From Mycoplasma sp. CAG:472 (GTDB taxonomy: Bacteria; Bacillota_I; Bacilli_A; RF39; UBA660), in NCBI GenBank assembly GCA_000437315.1, contig FR899425.1, positions 1-53,522 of the forward strand: a stretch of DNA of 53,522 nt, written 5' to 3'. Below, in pieces: positions 41,321-50,773 of the stretch (positions within the stretch are counted from its first letter, which is position 1; every line of letters starts with the position of its first letter). A program made the translations under genes and the position numbers. A model generated the notes under the pieces. The model was not told where the DNA came from and did not search any database. It saw nothing but the letters and a program-made list of their open reading frames with translations.

Positions 41321-44098
41321 ATGAAGGATTTGTTTTTAACTAATTATTCTGATTTATCATTTTTAGATAGAATTAAAGATTGCTTTAAGAAATGTAATTC
41401 TTTTACTTTGTCTGTTAGTTTTATCAAAAAAGCAGGATTAGTATTATTTCAAAGAGAAATAGAAGAAGCTTTAGAAAGAGGTGCTAAAGGTAGAATAATC
41501 ACATCTACATATCAAAACTTTACTGATATTGCTTCTTTAAAAGAATTTCTTGCATGGCAAAATAAATATGATAATTTTGAATGTCATCTTGATATGAATT
41601 GTTTTGGTGAGAATGGATTTCACTCTAAAGGATATTTATTTGAATACGATGATTCAATTGAAATAATTGTTGGTTCATCTAATATAACAAGATTTGCATT
41701 ATTAAAAAATATTGAATGGAATATTTCATTAATTTCTAAAAATAATATTAAATCATATGATGAAGCTATAAAGAACTTTGAGTATTTATGGGACAGAACA
41801 TTAAAATTAAGTGAAGATGTAATAAAACAATATAACTTTGTATTAGAATATGCAATTGAAAAATGGGATATGGATTATATTAATCCTTTAACTCAAAATA
41901 TTGTTCCTAATTCAATGCAGAGAAAAGCGCTAAAGGAATTAACAAGATATAGAGATACTGGAGTAAAAAGAGCATTAATAATAAGTGCTACTGGATCTGG
42001 TAAAACTTATTTAGCAGCTTTTGATGCGAGAAATTTTGATGCAAAAAGAGTATTATTTGTTGTTCATAGAGAAACAATTTTAAAAGATGCTAAACAAACA
42101 TTTATGAATGTATTTGGCGCAGAAAAAACATGTGGTTTATATACCGGTAATTCTAAAGATTTGGATTGCGATTATGTATTTGCATCAAGCAATATGCTCG
42201 CAAGACATTTAACTGAATTTGATAAAAACGAATTTGATTATATTTGCTATGATGAAGTTCACCATATTGTAGCTGAATGTGGAAAGAAAATCTTGAATTA
42301 TTTTAATCCGGAATTCTTATTAGGTTTAACAGCTACTCCAGAGAGAATGGATAATCAAGATATATTTGAGTTGTTTGAACAAAATGTTCCATTTGAATTA
42401 AGACTTAGAGATGCTATAAATAATGATTTAGTTGTTCCTTTTCATTATTATGGTATAAGAGATGATTTAATTAATTATGGAGAAGATGACAAGAATAAAG
42501 TATCTAAAAATATTGCTGAATCAGATAATATTGATTTTATTGCAAAAGAAATTGAAAAACATAGATTACCAAATGAAAAACTAAAAGCCGTTGCTTTTTG
42601 TACAAATATTGCTCATTGTTCTTTAATGGCAAATGAATTAGCTATGAGAGGATATTCTACTGCTGCGTTAACTGGAGAAAACAACACTGGAGAAAGAATA
42701 AAAGCATTTAATGATTTACAAGATGAAACAAACGATTTAGAAATTATTTGTACTGTAGATATTTTAAATGAAGGTGTAGATATTCCAGCGATTAATACAG
42801 TATTATTTTTAAGACCGACAGAAAGTTCAACTATTTTCTTACAACAATTAGGAAGAGGATTAAGAAAATACCAAAATAAACAATATTTAACGGTACTAGA
42901 TTTCATAGGTAATGATTACAGTAGATCTGTTCAAATAGCATTAGCACTAGGAACTCTAGGTAAAACAACATATACTGAAAAAGCCTATTTGAAGAATTTG
43001 ATAGAATCAGATTATAAGACATTAAATATACCAGGTGTGGAAATTCATATTGATGAATTATCTAAAAAAGAAATTGTTAAGTTCATAGATCAAGAAAACT
43101 TTAATAAGAAATCATTCTTAAAGAAAGATTATGAAAACTTTAAAAAATATTTAAATAAAGATAGTATACCTACACATATGGATTATCTTGAATCTGAAAT
43201 AGCTCCAGATTTAAATAGATTTATTAAAAGTAAAATAGGTGGTAAAAGAATAAGATCTTATTATGAATTTTTAACAATGATAGGAGAAGAAAATTTACCA
43301 ATATTTACAGAAGAAGAAATAAAATTAATTGATTCGATAGAAGAATTATTACCAATTGTAAGACTCGATGAATTCTTGATTATAAATTATTTATTACATC
43401 ATAATGAAATTAATATAGATAAAATAGTTGGATATAATTCAAGAGTAACAAATGAAACATTAAATAATGCTATTCAATTCTTAACAAATAAAGAAGTATT
43501 AATTAATAATCAATTAAGTGTAGATAATATATCAAATATTAAAGATTATTTAGAAGATTTAATTAATTATGGTATTAATAGATATGAAATAGAATTTGGT
43601 GATTTTGAAGGAAAATATAAATTATATGCAAACTATTCAAAAGAACAAACTATGACATCAATTAATAGAAAATATACAATGGATATTTTATTGAAAGGAA
43701 CATATTTTGATACTGAAACTGGTGATACTTATGTTTATGTTGGTTTGAAGAAGGATAAAGCTAAGCAAGAAAGAACTGATTATAAAGATAAGTTCATTAG
43801 TCCTTCAATAATCCAATGGGAATCTGAAAATAATGTTACTATTGATAATAGTATTGGACTTAAATTAAAGAATACAAAAAATATTTATGTATTTGTTAGA
43901 AAAATGGATGTTGAAGATAATATAATTCTTCCATTTACTTATTTTGGAACGGGTAAATTTACAAATATGAAGGAATCTCATGTTAAAGATCAAAAGACTG
44001 GTGATAGTTATAAAACATTGTTATTTGATATTCAATTAGATAATACTGTTCCCGAAGAGTATTTCGTTGATTTTGAAATACCGAATGAAATAAAATAA
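41321..44098 (+). CDS. PLD-nuclease / SF2 helicase / DUF3427 protein
   Basis: 925 residues in three parts. A phospholipase-D-type domain with one HxK motif: His101, Lys103, Asp110/111 and GSSN (118-121). An SF2 helicase: ATGSGKT (223-229), DEVHH (from 311), LTATPERMD, then VDILNEGVDIPAINTVLFLRPT and QQLGRGLRK. A C-terminal DUF3427 domain (about 620-915) with MDILLKGTYFDTETGDTYVYVG and FTYFGTGKFTN. One HxK motif implies dimerisation for PLD activity. It resembles restriction-like ATP-dependent nucleases; function is inferred. GGTGAAG site. Confidence 0.88.
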   Translation: MKDLFLTNYSDLSFLDRIKDCFKKCNSFTLSVSFIKKAGLVLFQREIEEALERGAKGRIITSTYQNFTDIASLKEFLAWQNKYDNFECHLDMNCFGENGFHSKGYLFEYDDSIEIIVGSSNITRFALLKNIEWNISLISKNNIKSYDEAIKNFEYLWDRTLKLSEDVIKQYNFVLEYAIEKWDMDYINPLTQNIVPNSMQRKALKELTRYRDTGVKRALIISATGSGKTYLAAFDARNFDAKRVLFVVHRETILKDAKQTFMNVFGAEKTCGLYTGNSKDLDCDYVFASSNMLARHLTEFDKNEFDYICYDEVHHIVAECGKKILNYFNPEFLLGLTATPERMDNQDIFELFEQNVPFELRLRDAINNDLVVPFHYYGIRDDLINYGEDDKNKVSKNIAESDNIDFIAKEIEKHRLPNEKLKAVAFCTNIAHCSLMANELAMRGYSTAALTGENNTGERIKAFNDLQDETNDLEIICTVDILNEGVDIPAINTVLFLRPTESSTIFLQQLGRGLRKYQNKQYLTVLDFIGNDYSRSVQIALALGTLGKTTYTEKAYLKNLIESDYKTLNIPGVEIHIDELSKKEIVKFIDQENFNKKSFLKKDYENFKKYLNKDSIPTHMDYLESEIAPDLNRFIKSKIGGKRIRSYYEFLTMIGEENLPIFTEEEIKLIDSIEELLPIVRLDEFLIINYLLHHNEINIDKIVGYNSRVTNETLNNAIQFLTNKEVLINNQLSVDNISNIKDYLEDLINYGINRYEIEFGDFEGKYKLYANYSKEQTMTSINRKYTMDILLKGTYFDTETGDTYVYVGLKKDKAKQERTDYKDKFISPSIIQWESENNVTIDNSIGLKLKNTKNIYVFVRKMDVEDNIILPFTYFGTGKFTNMKESHVKDQKTGDSYKTLLFDIQLDNTVPEEYFVDFEIPNEIK

Positions 44099-44164
44099 AG
44101 CGGCTGAATTAGTCTCTTTTTGTAGTATAATATAAGATAAGATAAATATTTTAAGAGGTGATTT

Positions 44165-44767
44165 ATGAAAGAATCAAGATTAATAATAGTTGTATCATTA
44201 TGTTTGTTTATTTTTTTAGGACCTGTTTTTTATTTATTTTCTTTATTATATCCAAATCTAATTGATTACATGAACGTTGCTACCAATTTATATTGTGGAA
44301 TTATAGTTGGATTAGTAACTAGTTTTTGTCAGTATTGCTCATCAAAAAGAAAAATAATAAATAGTATTTATGGAGCATATTTTGATGTTTATAGATCTTA
44401 TTATTACTCTAAAAGCAAAACTTTTTTGTGGCATTATAATTCATATAGTGTATATAAGAAGATGGTAGAATTAAATCCAAAAATAGTAGAAGCATTGGAT
44501 GAATATCATGGATTATTTAAAAAATATGATAGTACATATAAGAGATTGAATCCTACTATTAAACTAGAAGAGAATTATAAAGCAAAGAATATGATAAAAT
44601 CATTCTTCTTATGGTTTAATAAAAAATCTTTTAATAGTTTTTTTGAACCATTGATGAAAGAAGTTGAAGGTATATTACTAAATATAAATGCTAAAAGATT
44701 TGAAAAAGACAAAGCAGAAATGATCAGAATGTATAATTTTATATGGAGTGATAAAAATGGAAAGTGA
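44165..44767 (+). CDS. two-pass membrane protein, unknown function
   Basis: 200 residues from ATG with an AGAGGTG site. Two N-terminal membrane segments (about 5-29 and 37-57) followed by a soluble, basic, helical C-terminal domain rich in Tyr and Lys (FDVYRSYYYSKSKTFLWHY). TATAAT at 44126-44131 could start it. It overlaps the following HEPN-like gene, so the two are coupled. The layout (membrane protein plus HEPN-like protein) suggests an effector or sensor pair; no family recognised. Confidence 0.7.
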   Translation: MKESRLIIVVSLCLFIFLGPVFYLFSLLYPNLIDYMNVATNLYCGIIVGLVTSFCQYCSSKRKIINSIYGAYFDVYRSYYYSKSKTFLWHYNSYSVYKKMVELNPKIVEALDEYHGLFKKYDSTYKRLNPTIKLEENYKAKNMIKSFFLWFNKKSFNSFFEPLMKEVEGILLNINAKRFEKDKAEMIRMYNFIWSDKNGK

Positions 44768-45386
44768 AACTACAAAGTTTTTAAATAATTTATATCCTTA
44801 TTTTAAAATGTTAGATAATATTAACAATGGTTTAACAAAAGTGATAAGAAGTAACAAAGATAATGATCCTTATCAAAATGAGGAATTATTTTACAATATT
44901 ACTTCTGAGTTGCTAAGACTATTGCCATATAAATATAACGAAAAAGATAAATCAATAATATTAGATAATAAAAGTGGTATATTATTACTTGCTGATAAAA
45001 TTGATTATATTGAAAATAAATATAAAAAAATTTTAAATTTTGATAGATTTCATGATGTATTAAAGGATATACACAAAATAAGAAATAAATATATTCATGA
45101 ACCTCATAATATTTCATATGCTTTTTCAGTAGGTGGTACTTCGATATGCTCTATGGGTTTATATTATAAAAATCAATTGTTATCTATTAGTTCAGTATCA
45201 TTAGCACCTATTGTTTATTATTTAAATAAGGTATTTGAAATGATAAAAAGTGATTCGGTAAAGCTAATAGAACAGGATGAAAAGTATAAAGAGTATCCAT
45301 ATTATGAAACATTTACTAATTTTGATTTTAGTAGAAAGAGTTGGAATTATACAATATTGCCAGAGTATTTAATGCCAGATTTTTAG
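44757..45386 (+). CDS. HEPN-like protein
   Basis: 209 residues from the ATG at 44757, inside the end of the previous gene with GGAGTGAT as ribosome site. Mostly helical. IHKIRNKYIHEPHN carries the Rx4H motif (Arg109-Asn110...His114) typical of HEPN domains, many of which are RNases in toxin-antitoxin and abortive-infection systems. No MNT-type nucleotidyltransferase partner is present; the coupled two-TM protein takes that position. Activity is inference from one short motif. Confidence 0.55.
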   Translation: MESETTKFLNNLYPYFKMLDNINNGLTKVIRSNKDNDPYQNEELFYNITSELLRLLPYKYNEKDKSIILDNKSGILLLADKIDYIENKYKKILNFDRFHDVLKDIHKIRNKYIHEPHNISYAFSVGGTSICSMGLYYKNQLLSISSVSLAPIVYYLNKVFEMIKSDSVKLIEQDEKYKEYPYYETFTNFDFSRKSWNYTILPEYLMPDF

Positions 45387-45741
45387 GTATGTAATTAGAT
45401 GCTTAAAGCACCTAAAAACATATAAATTTGAATAAACTGAAATAAACTAATATGTGCATAAATCTTTATAAATAAAGGTTTTTATATATTTTATAAATAT
45501 TGACAATATGAAACCTAGTCGCCCCCTGAAGAGAACAAGAATATTATTTTTGTTTACATTATAGAATTTTAAACTTTTAAGCAATTTTTTATACACTTTT
45601 AGGTATTTGATTTAAAATATAAAAAACATATTTTAGATAAAATGTTATAACTCAAATTATAGATTGTTTATATTGAAATTACAAAACTCACTATAAAAAA
45701 TAATTGATTTTTGTTATAATACTATTATAGTAGGTGGCAGT
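45387..45741. other. gene-free spacer with terminator-like hairpin and the helicase promoter
   Basis: AATCTTTAT (45461-45469) with ATAAAGGTT (45472-45480) plus T-run could end the island transcript. TATAAT at 45715-45720 is the likely -10 of the downstream helicase gene; TACTATTATAGTA (45720-45732), a perfect 13-base palindrome, covers the expected start site and could be an operator. The rest, including CGCCCCCTGAAG at about 45520, has no feature I can name. Confidence 0.5.
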
Positions 45742-48012
45742 GTGAAAGAGGAGTTTATAAAAAAATATAATAATCATGAATATATTTCAAATGATTTATA
45801 TTTAAATGTATTAGCAAATTATAGTGGTGCTGTGCCCTCTAACTTTAATATTGATACTTATAATGACATTGTATTAGAAAAATTATATTTATTAAATAAA
45901 GATTACTTTGATAATTTCTATAAAGATATTGATTCTAATATAAAACTTGATAAAGAGCAGTGTAAAGCCATATTAAGTGATGAAAAATATAGTCTTATCA
46001 TTGCTGGAGCAGGTACAGGTAAAACTACCACTATGGCATCAAAAGTAAAATATTTAGTGGAAAAGAAAAATGTTTTACCAGAAAAAATATTAGTACTAAG
46101 TTATACAAGAAAAGCTACTGAAGAACTAGATAAAAGAATTTGCTTAGATTTTAATATCCCAGCACACGTTACAACATTTCATTCACTTGGTTATGAATAC
46201 ATTAGAGAAATATTTAATAATCGAAAATGCGTTATACTTGATAGAAATAAAAAAAGAGAAATCTTTTTAGAGTACTTTAAAAACTTATATTTAGATAAAA
46301 ATAAAATTACTGAAATAATTAATAATTTTGATACTGTTAAACAAATGAAAAATTTTGTATTTAGCAAATTCTTTATTGATAACTATCAAAAATTTAATAC
46401 TTATGATGAGCTTATAGAATACTATGTAAGTGTTAAACTTAATGAAGCCAAAACTGTAGGAACTATAAATTTAATTAAATCATGGATTGAAAGGCAACTT
46501 CAGAAAGATGAAAATATTATATCTATAAATGGAGACTATGTTAAATCAGCTGGTGAAGCAGTAATAGCAAACTTTCTTTATAAAAGAGGTCTTTCATATT
46601 CTTATGAAGAAGCTTATCCAGAACTAATGGAAAATAATATAATATATAAACCTGATTTTACAATCGATTATGCTGGTGAAAAAATATATATTGAATACTT
46701 TGGCTTAGAGGATGAAAACTATAATAAAATAAAATTAGAAAAAGAAAAATACCATAAAGAGCATAATAATAAATTTATTGAAATTGAAAGAACATCACTT
46801 TCAAATATTGTTAGAATTTTAGATAACAAATTAAGAGAGTTAAATGTTGAATATAATGAAAGAACTAATGAAGAAATATATGAACATATTCTTCGTTTAA
46901 ACCCACTTTCACAAGTATATCCGTTTGAATATTTTATGTACTCAAGTATTAAATATTTAAAATCATCTGCTTATAGAGAGGATAAAACAGTTATAAAAAA
47001 ATATATTATGACTTTAAAAGGTGAAGAAAAACAAAATGTTATGATTGAGGCAAAATACTTCTTAGACTTTTATAATTATTATTCAAATAAACTTTATGGT
47101 GGAGAATATTATTACTTTGATTTTGATGATTTATTATACTATGCAGTTAAGTATATTGAAAAATTAACAAGCGAAACTCATTTATTATTTGATTATATAA
47201 TTATTGATGAATATCAAGATATATCTAATATTAAGTATGAACTTACTATGAAGACCGCTAAAAGAAATGATGCTAAAGTATTTGCGGTTGGAGATGATTG
47301 GCAAAGTATTTACTCCTTTAGTGGCTCAAGAATAGAGTATATTTATAATTTTACTAACTATTTTAAGGGAGCAAAGCTATTTAAAATTAATAAGACGTAT
47401 AGAAATAGTCAAGAACTTATCAACTTATCTGGACAGTTTGTTATGAAAAATAATAGTCAAATAAAAAAAGACTTAGTATCTGATAAACATATAGATAAAC
47501 CAATTATTATTAAGACTTTTGATGGAACTAAATCTGATAAAGAGGAAATTAATTTACTTAAAAATACTATTTTAGAGATATATGGTGATAGTCCAGATCA
47601 TAAAATTTTAGTATTAGGTAGAACAAATAGGATTATAGATAATTTATATGATGATGAAAGTTTCTTTGATGGAATAGAATCTAGTTTAGTATTTAAAAAT
47701 TATGAAGATATAGATATTGAAGCAATGACTATGCATAAATCTAAAGGTCTTACTTTTGATGATGTAATTATTATTGGATTAAATACTTCATTTCCATCTG
47801 TTAAAACAGGTATGACTTGGATAGAAAAATTGTATCGAAATGAAGTTATTGATGAAGGTATTCCTTTTGCTGAAGAAAGAAGATTATTTTATGTTGCTCT
47901 TACAAGAACTAAAAATCATGTTTATTTACTATGCGATAAAAACTTAAAAAAAGATAGTGAGTTTATAACAGAAATATATGGAATAATGAAGGGTGATATG
48001 GGTAAAAATTAA
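45742..48012 (+). CDS. UvrD/DNA helicase IV-like SF1 helicase with nuclease-fold insert
   Basis: 756 residues from GTG (AGGTGG site). SF1A motifs: GAGTGKTTT (89-97), SYTRKATEEL, FHSLGYEYI, IIDEYQDISNIKYEL, VGDDWQSIYSFSGS, KTYRNSQEL, MTMHKSKGLTFDDVI and EERRLFYVALTRTKN. Between the first and second motor parts (about 265-350) is a PD-(D/E)XK-like insert: GEAVIANFLYKRGLSYSYEE, KPDFTIDY, IYIEYFG. This arrangement is known in the DNA helicase IV (HelD) group. Probable repair or defence helicase. Confidence 0.88.
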   Translation: MKEEFIKKYNNHEYISNDLYLNVLANYSGAVPSNFNIDTYNDIVLEKLYLLNKDYFDNFYKDIDSNIKLDKEQCKAILSDEKYSLIIAGAGTGKTTTMASKVKYLVEKKNVLPEKILVLSYTRKATEELDKRICLDFNIPAHVTTFHSLGYEYIREIFNNRKCVILDRNKKREIFLEYFKNLYLDKNKITEIINNFDTVKQMKNFVFSKFFIDNYQKFNTYDELIEYYVSVKLNEAKTVGTINLIKSWIERQLQKDENIISINGDYVKSAGEAVIANFLYKRGLSYSYEEAYPELMENNIIYKPDFTIDYAGEKIYIEYFGLEDENYNKIKLEKEKYHKEHNNKFIEIERTSLSNIVRILDNKLRELNVEYNERTNEEIYEHILRLNPLSQVYPFEYFMYSSIKYLKSSAYREDKTVIKKYIMTLKGEEKQNVMIEAKYFLDFYNYYSNKLYGGEYYYFDFDDLLYYAVKYIEKLTSETHLLFDYIIIDEYQDISNIKYELTMKTAKRNDAKVFAVGDDWQSIYSFSGSRIEYIYNFTNYFKGAKLFKINKTYRNSQELINLSGQFVMKNNSQIKKDLVSDKHIDKPIIIKTFDGTKSDKEEINLLKNTILEIYGDSPDHKILVLGRTNRIIDNLYDDESFFDGIESSLVFKNYEDIDIEAMTMHKSKGLTFDDVIIIGLNTSFPSVKTGMTWIEKLYRNEVIDEGIPFAEERRLFYVALTRTKNHVYLLCDKNLKKDSEFITEIYGIMKGDMGKN

Positions 48013-48057
48013 TGTACAAATCACTTATATTTTGTTAAAATTAAATTGGTGATAATA

Positions 48058-49050
48058 ATGGGTATAGTAAATGATATATTTAACTCTTTTAGATTTAAGG
48101 ATACAATATTTTATAAATCTGATAGTGATTTACAAGAAAGATTTGATGCATTAACAAAACTTAATAAAGAATATCCAAATAATAATGATGTTTCAAGTGA
48201 ACTTTATATTGTTAAAAAAGGCTTAGAGGGTGAAAAAGAAATTTCTTATCAATTACAAAAAGCAAATATTGGAATGTATGTTCTACATGATGTAAAAGTA
48301 AAATATGGTGATTTAACTGCCCAAATTGATTATATTGTAATTACATCAGTTTTTATATATTTTATTGAGTGCAAAAATTTAATAGGTAATATTACTGTTA
48401 ATGAAAATGGCGACTTTATTAGAGAATATACTTTTAATGGAAAGAAAATTAAAAAGGGAATGTACTCACCACTTAGACAGGTTGAAGCACAAAGAGAAGT
48501 GATAAGAAAAATATGGGAAAGTAAAGCTTCAGGATTAGTTAAATTATTTGGTTCAAAAAATTTTGACTATTATCGAAAAGTATTAGTGGTAGTAGCAAAT
48601 CAAGAAACTATTATAAATACAAGTAAAGCACCTAAAGATATTAAATCTAAAGTTTTAAGAGCAGATGCATTAGTAAGAAAAATACAATATGATTTAAGTC
48701 ATATAAGCAGTGATGATAGTTATTCTTCAAAAAAGAATATGGAATTATTTGCTCAAAATTATGCAAATTTATGTATTAATGAAAATATTGATTATTACAA
48801 GTACTATAAAGATAAATTTTGTAAAAATGATAATTTAGATAATTTGAAAGAAAGACTAGTGGAATTAAGAAAAGCAAGATCAACTGAAATGAAATTGCCG
48901 GCATATTATGTATTTACAAATGATGAATTAGATAAACTTGTAAAATTAAGACCTAAAACTATTGATGAACTAAAAAAACTTAACATATTAACTCCAGTTA
49001 AAGTAAAAACACATGGAGAATATATAATTAATGAAATTAATAAAAATTAA
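48058..49050 (+). CDS. NERD-domain protein
   Basis: 330 residues from the ATG at 48058 (GGTGATAAT site); an in-frame start 12 bases upstream overlaps the ribosome site. The NERD nuclease-related domain spans about 50-180: GLEGEKEISYQL, TAQIDYIVIT and YFIECKN give the E...D...ExK core. The C-terminal AYYVFTNDELDKLVKLRPKT segment is HRDC-like, as in many Firmicute NERD proteins. Directly follows the helicase gene, so the pair may act together on DNA. Confidence 0.85.
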   Translation: MGIVNDIFNSFRFKDTIFYKSDSDLQERFDALTKLNKEYPNNNDVSSELYIVKKGLEGEKEISYQLQKANIGMYVLHDVKVKYGDLTAQIDYIVITSVFIYFIECKNLIGNITVNENGDFIREYTFNGKKIKKGMYSPLRQVEAQREVIRKIWESKASGLVKLFGSKNFDYYRKVLVVVANQETIINTSKAPKDIKSKVLRADALVRKIQYDLSHISSDDSYSSKKNMELFAQNYANLCINENIDYYKYYKDKFCKNDNLDNLKERLVELRKARSTEMKLPAYYVFTNDELDKLVKLRPKTIDELKKLNILTPVKVKTHGEYIINEINKN

Positions 49051-49089
49051 AATATTAAATAATTTATATAATCTCTACTTTACACTAAT

Positions 49090-49134
49090 TTGACACAACC
49101 CCTTAAAAATGATATAATTATCGTACTTAAGGGG
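49090..49134 (+). promoter_or_regulatory. consensus promoter with flanking inverted arms
   Basis: TTGACA (49090-49095), 17-base spacer, TATAAT (49113-49118): both boxes are perfect. CCCCTTAA (49099-49106) in the spacer and TTAAGGGG (49127-49134) downstream of the start are perfect inverse copies around the -10. The right arm is also the Shine-Dalgarno region. Since the left arm is not transcribed, this is a DNA operator candidate, not an RNA hairpin. Confidence 0.7.
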
Positions 49135-49145
49135 AGTTTTGTGAT

Positions 49146-49871
49146 ATGAAAATAACTAATAAAGATAAATTTTTGAATTATTTAAGTAGTCTTAGATTTT
49201 TAGGTGTTGGTTCACAAGGAGCTTGTTATTATGATCTTAAAACTAATCAAGTTTTAAAAGTATTCCACATATTTTTTGATAATGATTATGATGATGTTAT
49301 ATCCGAAGATTTAACCCAGTTTAGTAATATAACAAATTCAACTTTTATATGGCCGATAGAAACTATAGAATATAAAAGTTTTGTTATAGGTTATACTATG
49401 AAGTTCGTTAAATCTAAAAGTTTATATGAAATAAATCCATTGTATGTAAATTTAAACTCATTTGCAAAGGCTATAAATAAAAGTTATAAAGATATTGAAT
49501 TATTAACAAATAATGATATAAAGATTTATGATATTATGTATAACATTTTATATTCAAAAGGTAAGATTAATGTAATAGATACAATGGAATATTCAAAAAG
49601 AAATGTAACATTAAAAGAAAACTCTGAAGGATTTAATTTAGAGTTAAAATACTTTTTAGTGGATAATCTATTTAATAACTTTGTAAATAGTAATTCTTTT
49701 TTAAGAGATTTATATGATTCAAAAGATGCAAATGCTTTAGAACTTCTTAATGAATTAAAAAGAAAATTAAGTGAATATGTTGGTTTTGAAATAACTATGT
49801 TAAACGAAGTAAGAATATTAACATCCAAAATAGATAGGCCTAAATATATTAGAGAGATAAGTAAAAGATGA
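49146..49871 (+). CDS. protein-kinase-fold protein, possibly inactive
   Basis: 241 residues. GVGSQGACYYDLKTNQVLKVF (about 20-40) resembles the Gly-rich loop and the VxK lysine (Lys38) of the kinase N-lobe. Later, NDIKIYDIMYNILYSKGK then INVIDTMEY resembles the catalytic-loop Asn and the DFG-type Asp (Asp145), but no HRD motif is seen. It may be a pseudokinase or an aminoglycoside-kinase-like enzyme. Behind a very strong promoter and AAGGGGAG site. No partner identified. Confidence 0.55.
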   Translation: MKITNKDKFLNYLSSLRFLGVGSQGACYYDLKTNQVLKVFHIFFDNDYDDVISEDLTQFSNITNSTFIWPIETIEYKSFVIGYTMKFVKSKSLYEINPLYVNLNSFAKAINKSYKDIELLTNNDIKIYDIMYNILYSKGKINVIDTMEYSKRNVTLKENSEGFNLELKYFLVDNLFNNFVNSNSFLRDLYDSKDANALELLNELKRKLSEYVGFEITMLNEVRILTSKIDRPKYIREISKR

Positions 49872-49890
49872 TTTTTTTGATCATCTTTTT
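49863..49890. terminator. bidirectional terminator between kinase-like and LysR genes
   Basis: AAAAGATGAT pairs with ATCATCTTTT (49880-49889) around a T-rich loop; contains both stop codons. Confidence 0.8.
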
Positions 49891-50753
49891 AAATATTTTA
49901 TAAAAGTAGAACTTGCAAATGTAGGTAAGATTGATTTGTTAGTACCTAAATAAACATTTATTTTTGGAATATCTTTGTTAATTTTTAATTCTTTTAAATT
50001 GTTGAAATTTTTTTTTACTAAGTCAATTATTGTAAAACCAATGCCTAGTCCAATATTAGTAAATTCTGTAACTAGTTCTTGACTTACAACTTCCATTTTA
50101 GGTATTAAAACTGTATTATTTTTTAAGGCAATACTATTTAATAGTTTCCTACTGTTAGAACTTTCTTTTTGCAATATAAGAGGGTAATTATTTAAATCTT
50201 CAAAATTATTTATATCATCTTTGAAATAGTCTGGATTATAAATGAATCCTTGCTTTAACTGGGTTATTTTTTCTAAATGTAAATTAGTTTCCTTGTTATT
50301 ACTTTCATTAAATATTACAAAATCAAGTTTCCCCAATTTTAAATCATTAATTAAATTACTTGTTAAATCATTAATAATGTTTATAGAAATGTTAGGATAG
50401 TCTTGATGAAATTTTTTTATTGCATCTAATAAAATTATTTTTGTGAGTGTTGTTGAACAACCGATTTTAATTTCACCTTTAGATAAATCTTTAAAAGAGG
50501 TAAATTCATTTTCAGCATTATTTATAAGTTCTAAAGCACCCTTAACATATTCATAAAACATTTTTCCTTCGTTAGTAAGTTCCATACCTTTGTTACTTCT
50601 TAAGAAAAGTGTTCCACCAAGCTGATTTTCTAGTTTTTTTATTGATTGTGATATTGCGGGTTGTGATATATGAAGTTCTTCACTTGCTTTAGTCATATGT
50701 TTATTTTTAGCAACAACATAAAATACTCTATATAATTCTAAATCTACATTCAT
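49881..50753 (-). CDS. LysR-family transcriptional regulator
   Basis: 290 residues from the ATG at 50753 (AAGGAG site); a GTG further upstream overlaps that site. N-terminal winged HTH ELYRVFYVVAKNKHMTKASEELHISQPAISQSIKKLENQLGGTLF is typical, followed by a substrate-binding domain (GEIKIGCSTTLTKIILLDAI, LDFVIFNE). Divergent from the Nudix gene at 50843 with 89 bases between start codons, the classic layout for a LysR regulator and its target. Confidence 0.93.
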   Translation of the reverse strand: MNVDLELYRVFYVVAKNKHMTKASEELHISQPAISQSIKKLENQLGGTLFLRSNKGMELTNEGKMFYEYVKGALELINNAENEFTSFKDLSKGEIKIGCSTTLTKIILLDAIKKFHQDYPNISINIINDLTSNLINDLKLGKLDFVIFNESNNKETNLHLEKITQLKQGFIYNPDYFKDDINNFEDLNNYPLILQKESSNSRKLLNSIALKNNTVLIPKMEVVSQELVTEFTNIGLGIGFTIIDLVKKNFNNLKELKINKDIPKINVYLGTNKSILPTFASSTFIKYLKR

Positions 50754-50773
50754 TATAAGCACTCCTTATATAT

